Below the pieces are notes generated by a model that made no database searches, had not been told where the DNA came from, and saw nothing but the letters and a program-made list of their open reading frames with translations. The translations under genes were made by a program, and so were the position numbers. A DNA stretch of 64,000 nt, taken from positions 88,001-152,000 of the forward strand of contig NZ_JAKMHX010000017.1 in assembly GCF_022048975.1 (NCBI RefSeq), written 5' to 3'. Below are positions 43,000-52,669 of the stretch, piece by piece; within the stretch, counting starts at the first letter, position 1, and the number at the start of each line of letters is the position of its first letter. The stretch is from Sporosarcina cyprini. Its GTDB lineage: Bacteria > Bacillota > Bacilli > Bacillales_A > Planococcaceae.

Positions 43000-43698
43000 T
43001 GAGTGAACGATCGTCACAATGATGGCGACAACGACGATCCCAGGAATGAAGTTCGCCACTCTCATTTTCGTGATGCCTATTAAATTCAAGCCAATCCCGA
43101 CAATCATCAATCCCCCTGTTGCTGTCATTTCCGAAATAAAAAAGGAAAGTAATTCGTCTGACACGAAACGGCTGATTTGCGTGGCACATAGGGTGATAAT
43201 CCCCTGATAAAGCAACACAGGAATCGCCGCAAATGCCACGCCAATTCCAAGCGTCGAACTTAATATAATAGAAGTAAATCCGTCAATGATTCCCTTCATA
43301 AGTAATACATCATGATCGTTTCTCAATCCACTGTCGATGGCACCAATGATCGCCATAGAACCTACTACAAAAATGAGGGTCGCCGTTACAAACCCTTGTG
43401 CGACTCCTGGACCTTCCTTTTTGGCCGGCAGCTTCTTTTCTATCCATTGGCCAAGCCGATTGATCTTTCCATCTACATCCATCCACTCGCCTATAACAGC
43501 CCCAACGACAATACTTGTGATGACAATCAGTATTTGGGTGCTTTCAAATGTCATTTGAATCCCAATTGCCGTTACAGCCAGTCCAATCCCATACATGACG
43601 GTCTCTTTCATTCGCTCAGGAATATTGTTTAAAAACCTGCCGATGAATGCGCCTAGAACAATTAATAATGCATTCGTAATGGAGCCAAATAAAATCAT
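42991..43698 (-). CDS. DUF554 membrane protein (YqgA-like)
   Basis: This 235-residue integral membrane protein matches DUF554 (E. coli YqgA), with seven or so helices, the family N-terminus GSITNALLIVLGAFIGRFL and GFVTATLIFVVGSMAIIGAIDSGL. Its transport role is unproven. It starts at ATG 43698 with an AAGAGAGGA site, upstream of nothing in its operon, and ends tail-to-tail in overlap with yyaC. Confidence 0.92.
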   Translation of the reverse strand: MILFGSITNALLIVLGAFIGRFLNNIPERMKETVMYGIGLAVTAIGIQMTFESTQILIVITSIVVGAVIGEWMDVDGKINRLGQWIEKKLPAKKEGPGVAQGFVTATLIFVVGSMAIIGAIDSGLRNDHDVLLMKGIIDGFTSIILSSTLGIGVAFAAIPVLLYQGIITLCATQISRFVSDELLSFFISEMTATGGLMIVGIGLNLIGITKMRVANFIPGIVVVAIIVTIVHSLH

Positions 43699-43749
43699 GA
43701 TGTCCTCTCTTTCATCGCAGGATTTACGAAATTACATAATCTCACTCTA

Positions 43750-43790
43750 AAAAGAATACCTATTTTGCATTCAAGCAAAATAGGTATTGA
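43750..43790 (-). terminator. Terminator of the parAB operon
   Basis: AATACCTATTTTGC (43755-43768) and GCAAAATAGGTATT (43775-43788) form a perfect 14-bp stem; on the minus strand CTTTTTAG follows. Confidence 0.88.
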
Positions 43791-43791
43791 T

Positions 43792-44631
43792 TTATTCACT
43801 CAACAACTCAAGAATCCGCTCCAAATCTTCCTCCGTGAAAAATTCGATTTCTATCTTTCCTTTGTTTTTGGTTTTCTTAATGGAAACATTAGTACCGAAG
43901 TATTCACGCAAGTTTGATTCTTGTTCTGCAATAAAGATATCTTTTTTCTTTTCGTTTTTTGTTTCACGTGGAACATCTTCATTTAATTTTTGAACTAGTC
44001 TTTCTAGTTGGCGGACATTTAGACCTTCCTTTAAAGTCCTTTCCGCAACAGCAAGAATTTGTTCTTTCTTTCGAAGTCCCAATAATGTACGGCCATGTCC
44101 CATCGATAATTTACCTTGAGAGATGTACGTACGAATTTTATCCGGCAATGATAATAATCGGATATGGTTTGCGATATGCGGTCTACTTTTACCTAGACGA
44201 AACGCCAGCTGTTCCTGTGTAAGTTGCAGGTTATCCATCAATTTTTGATAGGCTTCCGCCTCTTCAATTGGTGTTAGATCTTCGCGCTGCAAGTTTTCAA
44301 GAATAGCCATTTCCATTGATTCTTCATCGCTGAGCTGTCGTACGATGGCTGGTATCTCCTCTAATCCTGCCATTTTCGCAGCTCGGAAACGTCTCTCCCC
44401 TACTACGATTTCATGGGAAGTACCCACTTTCCGGACAATGATCGGCTGCAAAATACCATGTTCTTTGATGGAGTCGCTCAGTTCTGCAATTGCACATTCA
44501 TCAAACAATTTCCGTGGCTGATATGGATTCACTTTGACACTCTTCAAACGGATGTGCTCAATCTTTTCCGCATTTGACAGGGATTCTTCAGGAAACAAAG
44601 CATTTAACCCTTTTCCAAGACCTTTAGCCAT
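43792..44631 (-). CDS. parB: Chromosome partitioning protein ParB (Spo0J)
   Basis: This 279-residue CTP-dependent clamp binds parS and spreads to load condensin near the origin. It has the N-terminal CTPase box with EIVVGERRFRAAKMAG (residues 78-93), the helix-turn-helix (LTQEQLAFRLGKSRPHIANHIRLL) and a C-terminal dimer domain. Its first residues MAKGLGKGLNALFPEE are classical. It overlaps parA by eight bases, and a parS site lies inside the gene, as in B. subtilis. Confidence 0.98.
   Translation of the reverse strand: MAKGLGKGLNALFPEESLSNAEKIEHIRLKSVKVNPYQPRKLFDECAIAELSDSIKEHGILQPIIVRKVGTSHEIVVGERRFRAAKMAGLEEIPAIVRQLSDEESMEMAILENLQREDLTPIEEAEAYQKLMDNLQLTQEQLAFRLGKSRPHIANHIRLLSLPDKIRTYISQGKLSMGHGRTLLGLRKKEQILAVAERTLKEGLNVRQLERLVQKLNEDVPRETKNEKKKDIFIAEQESNLREYFGTNVSIKKTKNKGKIEIEFFTEEDLERILELLSE
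43960..43975. promoter_or_regulatory. parS site inside parB
   Basis: TGTTTCACGTGGAACA matches the parS consensus with one difference. A parS inside spo0J is a known feature of B. subtilis. Confidence 0.9.
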
Positions 44632-45385
44632 TGTGCACCACTTCCTTTGCCAGCTCTAAATATACTTCTGCACCTCGTGACCTGGAATCATATATAATGA
44701 TCGGCTCCCCATGGCTCGGTGCTTCACTTAATCGTACATTTCGAGGAATTATTGTTTTGTACACTTTATCTTGAAAATATTTTTTCACTTCTTCAATGAC
44801 TTGAATTCCTAAATTCGTTCTTGCATCAAACATGGTCAATAATACACCATCAATTTGTAAATTCTCGTTTAAATGTTTTTGCACGAGACGGATCGTACTT
44901 AACAGTTGACTCAACCCTTCAAGCGCATAATACTCACATTGTACTGGGATAATAATTGAGTCCGCAGCGGTCAATGCATTGATTGTAAGCAGCCCGAGTG
45001 AAGGTGGGCAATCAATGATGATATAATCATAGGATTCTTTTGCATCTTGAATGGCGTGTTTCATACGTACTTCACGTGAAATGGTAGAAACCAATTCAAT
45101 TTCTGCACCAGCCAATGAAATGGTTGCCGGGATGACTTCCAAGTTTTCCACTTTCGTTGGATAAATTACTTCTTTTATGTTCACGTCATCTATTAACATA
45201 TCATAGATGCAATGATGGACATCCCCCTTGTTGACACCCACCCCACTTGTTGCGTTCCCTTGTGGATCGGCATCAATCAATAAAACCTTTTTGCCGATAT
45301 GTGCAAGGCAAGCACTCAAGTTAACAGAAGTGGTTGTCTTTCCGACGCCACCTTTTTGATTGGCGATCGCTATTATCTTTCCCAC
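44624..45385 (-). CDS. parA: Chromosome partitioning ATPase ParA (Soj)
   Basis: This 253-residue Walker-type ATPase acts with ParB in origin segregation and, as Soj, regulates DnaA. It shows the deviant Walker A KGGVGKTTT near residue 11, LIDADPQGNATSG and YDYIIIDCPPSLGLLTINAL. GTG 45385 (AGGTG five bases upstream) gives the N-terminus MGKIIAIANQ, aligning with B. subtilis Soj; a TTG at 45409 would add eight residues. It is translated in overlap with parB. Confidence 0.97.
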   Translation of the reverse strand: MGKIIAIANQKGGVGKTTTSVNLSACLAHIGKKVLLIDADPQGNATSGVGVNKGDVHHCIYDMLIDDVNIKEVIYPTKVENLEVIPATISLAGAEIELVSTISREVRMKHAIQDAKESYDYIIIDCPPSLGLLTINALTAADSIIIPVQCEYYALEGLSQLLSTIRLVQKHLNENLQIDGVLLTMFDARTNLGIQVIEEVKKYFQDKVYKTIIPRNVRLSEAPSHGEPIIIYDSRSRGAEVYLELAKEVVHNG

Positions 45386-45574
45386 GCTTGCACCTGCTTT
45401 CTCACTCAATGTACAACTCCATGTTCAGAATGATAAACCATTTCTTGTCTAACATATTGGAAATTGTATCCGTATTTTATGAATTCATTACGGATGAAAT
45501 CCAAAAGGCTAAATAGTCAGCAATTCACTCTATACTAGTTTAACAAAAAAAGAGTTATCATGGTAACGGTTCGC

Positions 45575-45609
45575 GCAAAAAAACTCCTGCTCACGGATAG
45601 CAAGAGTAT
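45575..45609 (-). terminator. Terminator of noc
   Basis: On the minus strand ACTCTTGCT pairs with AGCAGGAGT around a 7-base loop, followed by seven T. A second small hairpin with a T-run lies at about 45543-45570. The 236-bp gap also holds the parA promoter region. Confidence 0.8.
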
Positions 45610-45645
45610 CTCGCAATGACAACGAGAGTCATAGTATGATAGATT

Positions 45646-46512
45646 TTATTTTTTCTTTGGGATTTTAACCGTGATTGTATAGAAGTCTTCGGAGTCTTCT
45701 TCTTCTGTTTTCACGTCAATTCCGCTTTTCGAAACGAGAGACAATGATTGCCGTATCGTATTCACAGCAATCCGTACATCCTTGCTAACCGATTTTCTCT
45801 TTGGGATAGCTCGTTTCTTTTCCTTCGTCTCTTCCTGAGGATTCATTAGCTGCTGAATTCGTTCTTCTAATTGTTTAACGTTCATCTGCTTCTCGAGTGC
45901 CTCGTGGAATACTTGTAATTGCAATTCACTATCCTTAATAGGAATTAATGCGCGCGCATGTCTCTCAGATAATTCCTTTGATAGAATTTTGCTTTTTATT
46001 TCTTCAGGCAATTTCAGCAAACGCAATTTATTAGCGATCGTCGACTGTCCTTTCCCTAGACGTTGTGCCAAAGCTTCTTGCGTGAGTGAATGCAGCTCCA
46101 GCAGTTTTTCATAGGCATAGGCTTCTTCGATCGCCGTTAATTCTTCCCTCTGCAAGTTCTCAATCAAAGCGATGGAAGCCGTTTCCTTGTCGTCTAAATT
46201 CCGGACAATTGCAGGAACCTCTTTCCATCCCAGCTTTTTCATTGCGCGGAAACGGCGCTCCCCTGCTATGATTTCATAGCCATCGTTTTCCGCCGTTCGA
46301 ATGACAATTGGCTGGATTACACCGTGTGTATGAATCGTACGAGCAAGTTCTTCAATCTTCTCTTCAGAAAAAATCGTACGAGGTTGATATTTATTTGGGC
46401 GAATTAAATCTATATTTACTTGTTGGACCTTCTCTTGTGGAACTTCCTCATTCTCCTGGAAAACAGGTTCTTTTTCTGTATTTCCGAAAAATCGTGAGAA
46501 CGTATTTTTCAT
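45646..46512 (-). CDS. noc: Nucleoid occlusion protein Noc
   Basis: This 288-residue ParB paralogue binds NBS sites, spreads with CTP and recruits DNA to the membrane to block division over the nucleoid. The N-terminal [10 protein letters not shown] is the amphipathic membrane-targeting helix typical of Noc and absent from ParB. The CTP box [20 protein letters not shown] motif ([12 protein letters not shown]) and helix-turn-helix [21 protein letters not shown] follow. It lies after rsmG and before parA, the standard order, with a perfect parS upstream. Confidence 0.97.
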   Translation of the reverse strand: MKNTFSRFFGNTEKEPVFQENEEVPQEKVQQVNIDLIRPNKYQPRTIFSEEKIEELARTIHTHGVIQPIVIRTAENDGYEIIAGERRFRAMKKLGWKEVPAIVRNLDDKETASIALIENLQREELTAIEEAYAYEKLLELHSLTQEALAQRLGKGQSTIANKLRLLKLPEEIKSKILSKELSERHARALIPIKDSELQLQVFHEALEKQMNVKQLEERIQQLMNPQEETKEKKRAIPKRKSVSKDVRIAVNTIRQSLSLVSKSGIDVKTEEEDSEDFYTITVKIPKKK

Positions 46513-46634
46513 CCCGGCACCACCTTTATAAGACTGCTCACCAATAATAAGTTAGTTCGTCATAATTATTATATATCCTCTTTATTGGTTATTAAAGAGT
46601 AGAATAAGACCCTTCCAAACGGCACGCTTACTTT

Positions 46635-46650
46635 TGTTTCACGTGAAACA
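46635..46650. promoter_or_regulatory. parS site, perfect
   Basis: TGTTTCACGTGAAACA is the exact consensus palindrome and lies between noc and rsmG. It is expected to be the main ParB loading site near this origin. Confidence 0.95.
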
Positions 46651-46651
46651 A

Positions 46652-47368
46652 TTACTGAATCGGCGTTTTATTGGGAATGCCTGGCTTCCGAGGATACTTC
46701 TTAGGTGTCTTTTTCAATTTACGGAAAACAAAAATATTTCTCTCGCTATCTTCAATCGGTAAGGAGAATGAGTATTTATCTTCCAACTTAGCTCCAAGGA
46801 CTGAAATGGCTTTTTCCGCATCGGAGAGTTCTTCCTCCGCTGCCGCCCCTTTCATGGAGATGAATCGGCCATTTTCCTTTGCCAGTGGAATGCAAAGTTC
46901 CGCAAGAACGGATAAACGCGCCACAGCACGTGCCGTGACCATATCGAATTGTTCCCGATAGGCTGGATTTTGACCAAATTCTTCGGCTCTGGCATGGACA
47001 AATCTTACGTTTGTAAGTTCAAGCTGATTTGCCAGCTCGTTCAAAAAGGTAATTCGTTTGTTCAATGAATCCACAATCGTGACAGATAAATTGGGGAAGC
47101 AAATCTTTAACGGAATACTTGGAAATCCAGCTCCCGCCCCTACATCACATATAGTTAATTCCCCTTCCATCGGTACGTAAAATGCTGCACTGATGGAATC
47201 AAAAAAGTGTTTTAAAAAGACAGATGGCTCATCAGTGATCGCTGTGAGGTTCATTTTTTCATTCCACTCGACGAGTAACCGAAAATAATCGTTGAATTGA
47301 CCTCTTTGTCTATCGTTCAATTCAATCCCTTTTTCTTGCAATGCTTGTACAAACTGTTCTGGATTCAA
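46652..47368 (-). CDS. rsmG: 16S rRNA (guanine-527-N7)-methyltransferase RsmG
   Basis: This 238-residue SAM-dependent enzyme methylates G527 in the 530 loop of 16S rRNA; loss gives low-level streptomycin resistance. The SAM motif [16 protein letters not shown] near residue 70 and [14 protein letters not shown] are intact. TTG 47368 has AGGAGGG five bases upstream and gives MNPEQF. The C-terminal tail is basic ([11 protein letters not shown]). It is separated from mnmG by a terminator, so rsmG and noc may have their own promoter. Confidence 0.97.
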   Translation of the reverse strand: MNPEQFVQALQEKGIELNDRQRGQFNDYFRLLVEWNEKMNLTAITDEPSVFLKHFFDSISAAFYVPMEGELTICDVGAGAGFPSIPLKICFPNLSVTIVDSLNKRITFLNELANQLELTNVRFVHARAEEFGQNPAYREQFDMVTARAVARLSVLAELCIPLAKENGRFISMKGAAAEEELSDAEKAISVLGAKLEDKYSFSLPIEDSERNIFVFRKLKKTPKKYPRKPGIPNKTPIQ

Positions 47369-47390
47369 TTTGACCCTCCTAACACGAATA

Positions 47391-47427
47391 AAAAAAACTG
47401 ACGCAGACGTTCCCATCTGCATCAGTT
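47391..47427 (-). terminator. Terminator between mnmG and rsmG
   Basis: On the minus strand ACTGATGCAGA pairs with TCTGCGTCAGT around an 8-base loop, followed by eight T. Confidence 0.85.
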
Positions 47428-47434
47428 CAATGAC

Positions 47435-49324
47435 TCACCCTGATATTTTCGCAATTTTCCCCTGTTCAATATAAACGAGGAGAATCGAAATATCGGCCGG
47501 ATTTACCCCTGAGATCCGTGATGCTTGTGCGATGGAAAGTGGCCGGACTTCACTTAAGTTTGTCTTGGCCTCTTTGGCTAGTCCTGAAATGGCATGGTAA
47601 TCAATGTCTTCAGGTATCTTTTTATTTTCCATTTTTTTCATGCGTTCGACTTGTTGCATCGATTTTTGGATATAGCCTTCATATTTGATGAATATCTCTA
47701 CTTGCTCCGCGACATCTTCCGGTTTCTCTTCTGCCGGAGGAACGATACGGGCAATTTGGCTGTATTTCATTTCAGGCCGTTTTAATAGATCCGCTGCTTT
47801 CATCGGTTCTTTCAATTCGGCTCCTTCTGATTCACGAATGATTTCCTGCACTTCTTCACTCGGTTTGATCGTCACTTGGCGTAGCCGATCGATTTCTTCT
47901 TCGATCAATTGTTTCTTCGCAAGGAATGCTTCGTGCCGTTCCTCACTGATCATGCCAAGACGATATCCGATTTCAGTCAACCGCAAGTCTGCATTGTCGT
48001 GACGCAAAAGCAAGCGATATTCAGCGCGCGATGTGAGCAAACGGTACGGTTCGTTTGTTCCTTTTGTCACAAGATCATCAATCAGTACGCCAATATAAGC
48101 ATCTGATCGGCTGAGGACTACTTCATCTTTGCCGAGGACACGGCTTGCTGCATTGATTCCTGCCATGATCCCCTGTGCTGCGGCTTCCTCATAACCGGAG
48201 GTTCCGTTAATTTGCCCTGCCGTATACAGATTGCGGATCTTTTTTGTCTCCAAAGTCGGCCAAAGCTGCGTCGGCACAATCGCATCGTATTCGATTGCGT
48301 AGCCGGCACGCATCATTTCCGCCTTTTCCAGACCTGGCACACTCTCAAGCAACTTCCGTTGAACGTGTTCTGGCAAGCTGGTCGAAAGACCTTGTACGTA
48401 ATATTCTTTCGTATTTCTTCCTTCTGGTTCCAGGAAAATTTGGTGGCGTGATTTATCGGCAAAGCGGACGATTTTATCCTCAATGGAAGGACAATAGCGT
48501 GGTCCCTTCCCTTGGATCATTCCCGAATACATAGGTGACAAGTGGAGGTTTTCATTAATGATTTCATGGGTGGCCGGTGTTGTATAGGTTAACCAGCAAG
48601 GCAATTGATCCATGATGAATTCAGTCGTTTCATAACTGAACGCCCGTGGAACGTCATCCCCTGGCTGGATTTCCGTTTTGCTGTAATCGATTGTTTTGCC
48701 GTTGACACGCGGTGGCGTTCCTGTCTTGAAACGCACGGTTTCAAGTCCAAGCTCACGCAAGCTGTCTGCAAGCCCGATAGACGGCATTTGGTTATTCGGT
48801 CCGCTTGAATATTTCAAGTCACCGATAATAATTTCGCCGCGCAAGAAAGTTCCCGTCGTGATAATGACCGTTTTTGCACGATAGATGGCACCGATTTGTG
48901 TGATAACACCTTTCACTTCATCATCTTCCACAATCAGTTTTTCGACGACGCCCTGGTGAAGAGTCAAGTTGTCCTGCTCTTCCAGCGTCCGCTTCATTTC
49001 TTGCTGGTAGAGGACTTTATCCGCCTGAGCCCGAAGTGCCCGGACAGCTGGTCCTTTCCCTGTGTTCAGCATACGCATTTGAATATGCGTCTTATCAATC
49101 ACTTTTGCCATCGCTCCGCCAAGTGCATCGATTTCACGAACGACAATCCCTTTAGCAGGACCGCCGAGTGAAGGATTGCACGGCATAAAAGCGATCATAT
49201 CAAGATTCATCGTTAGTGCGAGTGTCGATGCACCCATCTTCGCTGAAGCCAAAGCCGCTTCTACACCGGCATGGCCTGCTCCGATGACAATACAATCGAA
49301 CGTGCCTGCTTCAAATTGTGGCAT
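47435..49324 (-). CDS. mnmG: tRNA modification enzyme MnmG (GidA)
   Basis: This 629-residue FAD enzyme works with MnmE to place carboxymethylaminomethyl on U34 of tRNAs. It has the FAD dinucleotide fold [12 protein letters not shown] near residue 13, the family motif [21 protein letters not shown], the QTQ-like TGTFLRGEI segment and a helical C-terminus. Length is standard. It follows mnmE by about 90 bp, which includes no recognised promoter. Confidence 0.98.
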   Translation of the reverse strand: MPQFEAGTFDCIVIGAGHAGVEAALASAKMGASTLALTMNLDMIAFMPCNPSLGGPAKGIVVREIDALGGAMAKVIDKTHIQMRMLNTGKGPAVRALRAQADKVLYQQEMKRTLEEQDNLTLHQGVVEKLIVEDDEVKGVITQIGAIYRAKTVIITTGTFLRGEIIIGDLKYSSGPNNQMPSIGLADSLRELGLETVRFKTGTPPRVNGKTIDYSKTEIQPGDDVPRAFSYETTEFIMDQLPCWLTYTTPATHEIINENLHLSPMYSGMIQGKGPRYCPSIEDKIVRFADKSRHQIFLEPEGRNTKEYYVQGLSTSLPEHVQRKLLESVPGLEKAEMMRAGYAIEYDAIVPTQLWPTLETKKIRNLYTAGQINGTSGYEEAAAQGIMAGINAASRVLGKDEVVLSRSDAYIGVLIDDLVTKGTNEPYRLLTSRAEYRLLLRHDNADLRLTEIGYRLGMISEERHEAFLAKKQLIEEEIDRLRQVTIKPSEEVQEIIRESEGAELKEPMKAADLLKRPEMKYSQIARIVPPAEEKPEDVAEQVEIFIKYEGYIQKSMQQVERMKKMENKKIPEDIDYHAISGLAKEAKTNLSEVRPLSIAQASRISGVNPADISILLVYIEQGKIAKISG

Positions 49325-49416
49325 GTTCGTTCATCCTTCCTATAGTTAAAGTAGTCCTTGGCTCATGCGTAAAAATAACGTTATATGATGAAATAAGAGG
49401 CGGAATGTCTCCGCCT

Positions 49417-50802
49417 TTATTTTCCTAAACAGAACTGGGAGAACAATTGGTTAATCAAGCTTTCTTGCACTGTATCCCCTACAATTTCCCCGAGTATTTC
49501 CCAAGTACGTGTGACGTCGATTTGAATCATATCAACCGGAACATTCGCTTCTGCCGCTGCAATGGCATCTTGAATTGTGGCGTGTGCCTTATGGAGAAGA
49601 GCGATATGCCGTGCATTGGAAACGTACGTTAAATCCCCTGCTTCAAGCGAACCTTCAAAGAACAATTTGGAGATTGCTTCTTCGAGTTCATCGACGCCTT
49701 CTTCTTTCATTAATGAAGTGGCAACAATTTTGGCGTTTTTAACGAAATTTTCGACCTCAGAAAGATCAAGTTTTCGAGGAAGATCCGTTTTGTTGACCAC
49801 AATGATTCGATCCATGCCCGCCGTCGCTTCAAAAAGCCGCTTGTCTTCTTCCGTAAGTTCCTCAGAACTATTGAGGACAAGGAGAATCAAATCAGCTTCC
49901 TTTAGTACTTGGCGAGAACGTTCCACCCCGATCCGTTCAACGATATCTTCCGTCTCCCGAATGCCGGCGGTATCTACGAGGCGTAAAGGAACACCCCGTA
50001 CATTGACGTATTCTTCTATAATATCACGAGTCGTCCCCGCAATGTCGGTAACAATCGCTTTATTTTCTTGTACGAGACTGTTCAACAGTGAAGACTTCCC
50101 GACGTTCGGCCGACCGATGATAACCGTGGATAAACCTTCCCGCAAAATTTTCCCTTGGGAGGACGTGCGAAGCAGCTTGTCGATCTCCTCACTCACCCAT
50201 GAGCATTTTTCAATCATTAACGGAATGGTCATTTCTTCGACATCGTCATATTCCGGATAGTCGATGTTCACCTCGACTTGGGCCAATGTTTCTAATAAGG
50301 CTTGGCGCAAATCCCCGATCAGCCTGGAAAGCTTTCCATCCATCTGATTCAGAGCGACATTCATGGCACGATCTGTTTTTGCCCGAATCAAATCCATGAC
50401 GGCTTCCGCTTGAGACAGGTCAATCCGCCCATTCAAGAAGGCTCGTTTCGTGAACTCGCCTGGCTCGGCAAGACGCGCTCCCTCTTTTAGAATGAGTTGC
50501 AGCACCCGCTTCACTGCAACAAGGCCGCCATGGCAATTCACTTCGACTACATCTTCCCGAGTGAATGTTTTGGGTGCCCGCATGATGGAAACCATTACTT
50601 CCTCGATCACCTCTTCAGTCGAAGGATCGATCAGATGTCCGTAATGGATTGTATGTGATGGTTCATCCGCCAAGTTTTTCCCTGACGGCGAACGAAAAAT
50701 GCGACTTGTCAGTTGGATAGCTTCGTCCCCACTGAGCCGGACGATGGCGATGGCTCCTTCACCCATTGGTGTGGATATCGCAGCAATAGTATCATAATGC
50801 AT
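49417..50802 (-). CDS. mnmE: tRNA modification GTPase MnmE (TrmE)
   Basis: This 461-residue GTPase partners with MnmG. Domains in order: N-terminal folate-binding domain (1-120), helical domain, inserted G domain (about 222-380; Walker [23 protein letters not shown]) and the C-terminal FCLGK with the catalytic Cys. ATG 50802 has GGAGAGG upstream. Immediately after the stop a GGCGGA/TCCGCC hairpin (49398-49416) may attenuate before mnmG. A DnaA-box cluster lies just upstream of the start. Confidence 0.98.
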   Translation of the reverse strand: MHYDTIAAISTPMGEGAIAIVRLSGDEAIQLTSRIFRSPSGKNLADEPSHTIHYGHLIDPSTEEVIEEVMVSIMRAPKTFTREDVVEVNCHGGLVAVKRVLQLILKEGARLAEPGEFTKRAFLNGRIDLSQAEAVMDLIRAKTDRAMNVALNQMDGKLSRLIGDLRQALLETLAQVEVNIDYPEYDDVEEMTIPLMIEKCSWVSEEIDKLLRTSSQGKILREGLSTVIIGRPNVGKSSLLNSLVQENKAIVTDIAGTTRDIIEEYVNVRGVPLRLVDTAGIRETEDIVERIGVERSRQVLKEADLILLVLNSSEELTEEDKRLFEATAGMDRIIVVNKTDLPRKLDLSEVENFVKNAKIVATSLMKEEGVDELEEAISKLFFEGSLEAGDLTYVSNARHIALLHKAHATIQDAIAAAEANVPVDMIQIDVTRTWEILGEIVGDTVQESLINQLFSQFCLGK

Positions 50803-50824
50803 TTTCTTCACCTCTCCGACTTTG

Positions 50825-50926
50825 TTATGCACATGTGGATAACTATTTTGGACATGACTATCTAACGTAATATAATATCATAAAAGCTCGTTTTCTCCTA
50901 GTATCCACACCAAAAAATGTGGATAA
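50825..50926. promoter_or_regulatory. DnaA-box cluster upstream of mnmE
   Basis: TTATGCACA (50825) abuts TGTGGATAA (50834); GTATCCACA (50901, one mismatch) and TGTGGATAA (50918) follow. Four boxes sit in about 100 bp. DnaA binding at the trmE-jag interval is known in B. subtilis. Confidence 0.75.
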
Positions 50927-51053
50927 TTCGTCTGATGGAAATAGAAAATAAATGGAGGTGGCTTTCTCATTTCAAACGAAATGCGGAAAAGTCGCCGCTA
51001 TACCATGTTATACTGTAGGAATTGAATATTTATTCATCGATTGGGGGCTCGTT

Positions 51054-51797
51054 ATGGCGATTGTTTTAACCATGTTAGCGCTTGGCGCCATACTCGGTTT
51101 TATAGGAGCTGGGGGAGCCGGATTCATCATCGCCGTATTGACGTTGGTCTTTCATGTTCCAATCCATGCGGCGGTGGCCACTTCTTTGACGGCGATGGCT
51201 TTTACGAGTCTTTCGGGGGCTTTCAGCCATTACCGGGAGGGCAATATTGCAATTAAAGCCGGTTTATTGGTTGGCAGTTTTGGTGCCGTCGGGGCCTTTA
51301 TCGGTTCTAAGCTGGCAGTCTTTATTCCAGAGCAGAACCTTCATTATTTTACAGGCGGCATGCTGTTATTTTCGGCAGCTCTCCTCGTCTTCCGGTTATT
51401 TTTCCTTCATCCTAAGGAAGCTGGGCGCAATGACAGCCGTTATTCAGTCTTTTTAGCGAAAACAGTTGCACTGGGCATCATCACTGGCCTGCTTTCGGGC
51501 GCATTTGGCATCGGATCGACTCCCTTTATTCAGCTCGGGCTTCTTACGTTTCTCGGGCTTAGTTTACAGCAATCCGTCGGCACAACGATGCTTGTCATTG
51601 TTCCCATTGCGATTGGGGGCGGCATCGGCTACTCCACTGAAGGTCTGCTCCATGCCAAGTTGCTGTTGCAAGTACTCGTCGGCACAATGATTGGAGCGTA
51701 CATTGGGGCAAAATTTACGAATATCGTTCCAAAACCGGTTTTAAAAGCTGCAATGATTGCCACTCCGACAGTCAGCGGATTGCTCCTGCTCTTTTAA
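51054..51797 (+). CDS. TauE/SafE (TSUP) family membrane protein
   Basis: This 247-residue transporter has eight predicted helices in two repeats, with the TSUP hallmarks GFIGAGGAGFIIAVLTLVF near residue 14 and GLLSGAFGIGSTPFIQLGLL in the second half. Family members export sulfite, sulfoacetate or other organosulfur anions. ATG 51054 has GGGGG six bases upstream; the frame is open further upstream but without a ribosome site. It is an insertion on the plus strand between jag and mnmE relative to B. subtilis. Confidence 0.88.
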   Translation: MAIVLTMLALGAILGFIGAGGAGFIIAVLTLVFHVPIHAAVATSLTAMAFTSLSGAFSHYREGNIAIKAGLLVGSFGAVGAFIGSKLAVFIPEQNLHYFTGGMLLFSAALLVFRLFFLHPKEAGRNDSRYSVFLAKTVALGIITGLLSGAFGIGSTPFIQLGLLTFLGLSLQQSVGTTMLVIVPIAIGGGIGYSTEGLLHAKLLLQVLVGTMIGAYIGAKFTNIVPKPVLKAAMIATPTVSGLLLLF

Positions 51798-51801
51798 TAT
51801 G

Positions 51802-51851
51802 AAAAGCCTGCAAGGACACTCGGTTATCACGAGTATTCCTGCAGGCTTTTT
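51802..51851. terminator. Bidirectional terminator between TSUP gene and jag
   Basis: AAAAGCCTGCA (51802-51812) and TGCAGGCTTTT (51840-51850) form the base of a long hairpin with A and T runs on both ends. It serves both convergent genes. Confidence 0.88.
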
Positions 51852-51853
51852 CA

Positions 51854-52669
51854 TTATTTCATCGGTTCAATGACCAAGTAACGGTTTGGATCTGTACCTT
51901 CTGAATACGTTTCAATATCCAGCCGGTTGGACAATGCGTTATGGATGACTTTGCGTTCATAGGAAGGCATCGGCTCCAGCTGCACTTTCCGTCCCGTGCG
52001 AATGGCTTGGTCTGCCATCCGTTCCGCCAGCTGCTCCAGCGACTGTTCGCGTCTTTCGCGATAATCGCCGACATCCAGGCGGATGACTTTGAATTGTTCC
52101 GCATATTTATTCACAACGAGCTGGCTAAGTTGCTGAAGGGAATTGAGTGTCTGTCCCCTCTTTCCAATTAAAAAGGCTGCTTTCGAGCTTTCCAAGTGGA
52201 ATGAAATGTACTTTCCGTCATTCTCATGTTCGATCTTCAAATCCTGGATTCCCATGTCTTCCGCGATTGCGAGCAAGTACTTTTTTGTCTCCTCGATCGC
52301 TTTGTCGTCCGACACTTTCTTCGATGACTCCGTATCCTCGGCTAGAGCATCCGTTTCAGCATTCATTGGTTCAATCGATGTGCTCAACTGCTCTGCCGGG
52401 TTTGCCGGTTCCGTTTCTTTTACCTGCTCCGTCTCTACTTGCGCCTTAGTCACCGTTTCTGCAACGACTGACTCTGCCGCTGGTTCTGGAGTTTCTTCTG
52501 CTTTCACCGTGACAACGACTTCTGCATCCCGTGCACCGATTCCTAGAAATCCTTTTTTACCGGGATCGACAACTTCAACCTCTACCTGATCCCGGGTTAC
52601 GCCAAGTTCCCGCAAAGCCGCCTCGATTGCCAGTTCGATCGAGGCTCCCTTCCGCGCTACCTTGTTCAT
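51854..52669 (-). CDS. jag: RNA-binding protein Jag/KhpB (SpoIIIJ-associated)
   Basis: This 271-residue protein has the Jag N-terminal domain (residues 1-52, GKKGFLGIGARDA), an acidic Ala/Glu/Thr-rich linker (53-125), a KH domain (GKRGQTLNSLQQL, GxxG-like loop) and an R3H domain (near 215-270). KhpB binds RNA and affects elongation and division in related Firmicutes. Its ATG overlaps the yidC stop (ATGA), so translation is coupled. Confidence 0.96.
   Translation of the reverse strand: MNKVARKGASIELAIEAALRELGVTRDQVEVEVVDPGKKGFLGIGARDAEVVVTVKAEETPEPAAESVVAETVTKAQVETEQVKETEPANPAEQLSTSIEPMNAETDALAEDTESSKKVSDDKAIEETKKYLLAIAEDMGIQDLKIEHENDGKYISFHLESSKAAFLIGKRGQTLNSLQQLSQLVVNKYAEQFKVIRLDVGDYRERREQSLEQLAERMADQAIRTGRKVQLEPMPSYERKVIHNALSNRLDIETYSEGTDPNRYLVIEPMK

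Noticed and set aside
45063..45080. parS-like sequence in parA
   Set aside because: The core CTTCACGTGAAA is symmetric but four outer positions differ from the consensus.
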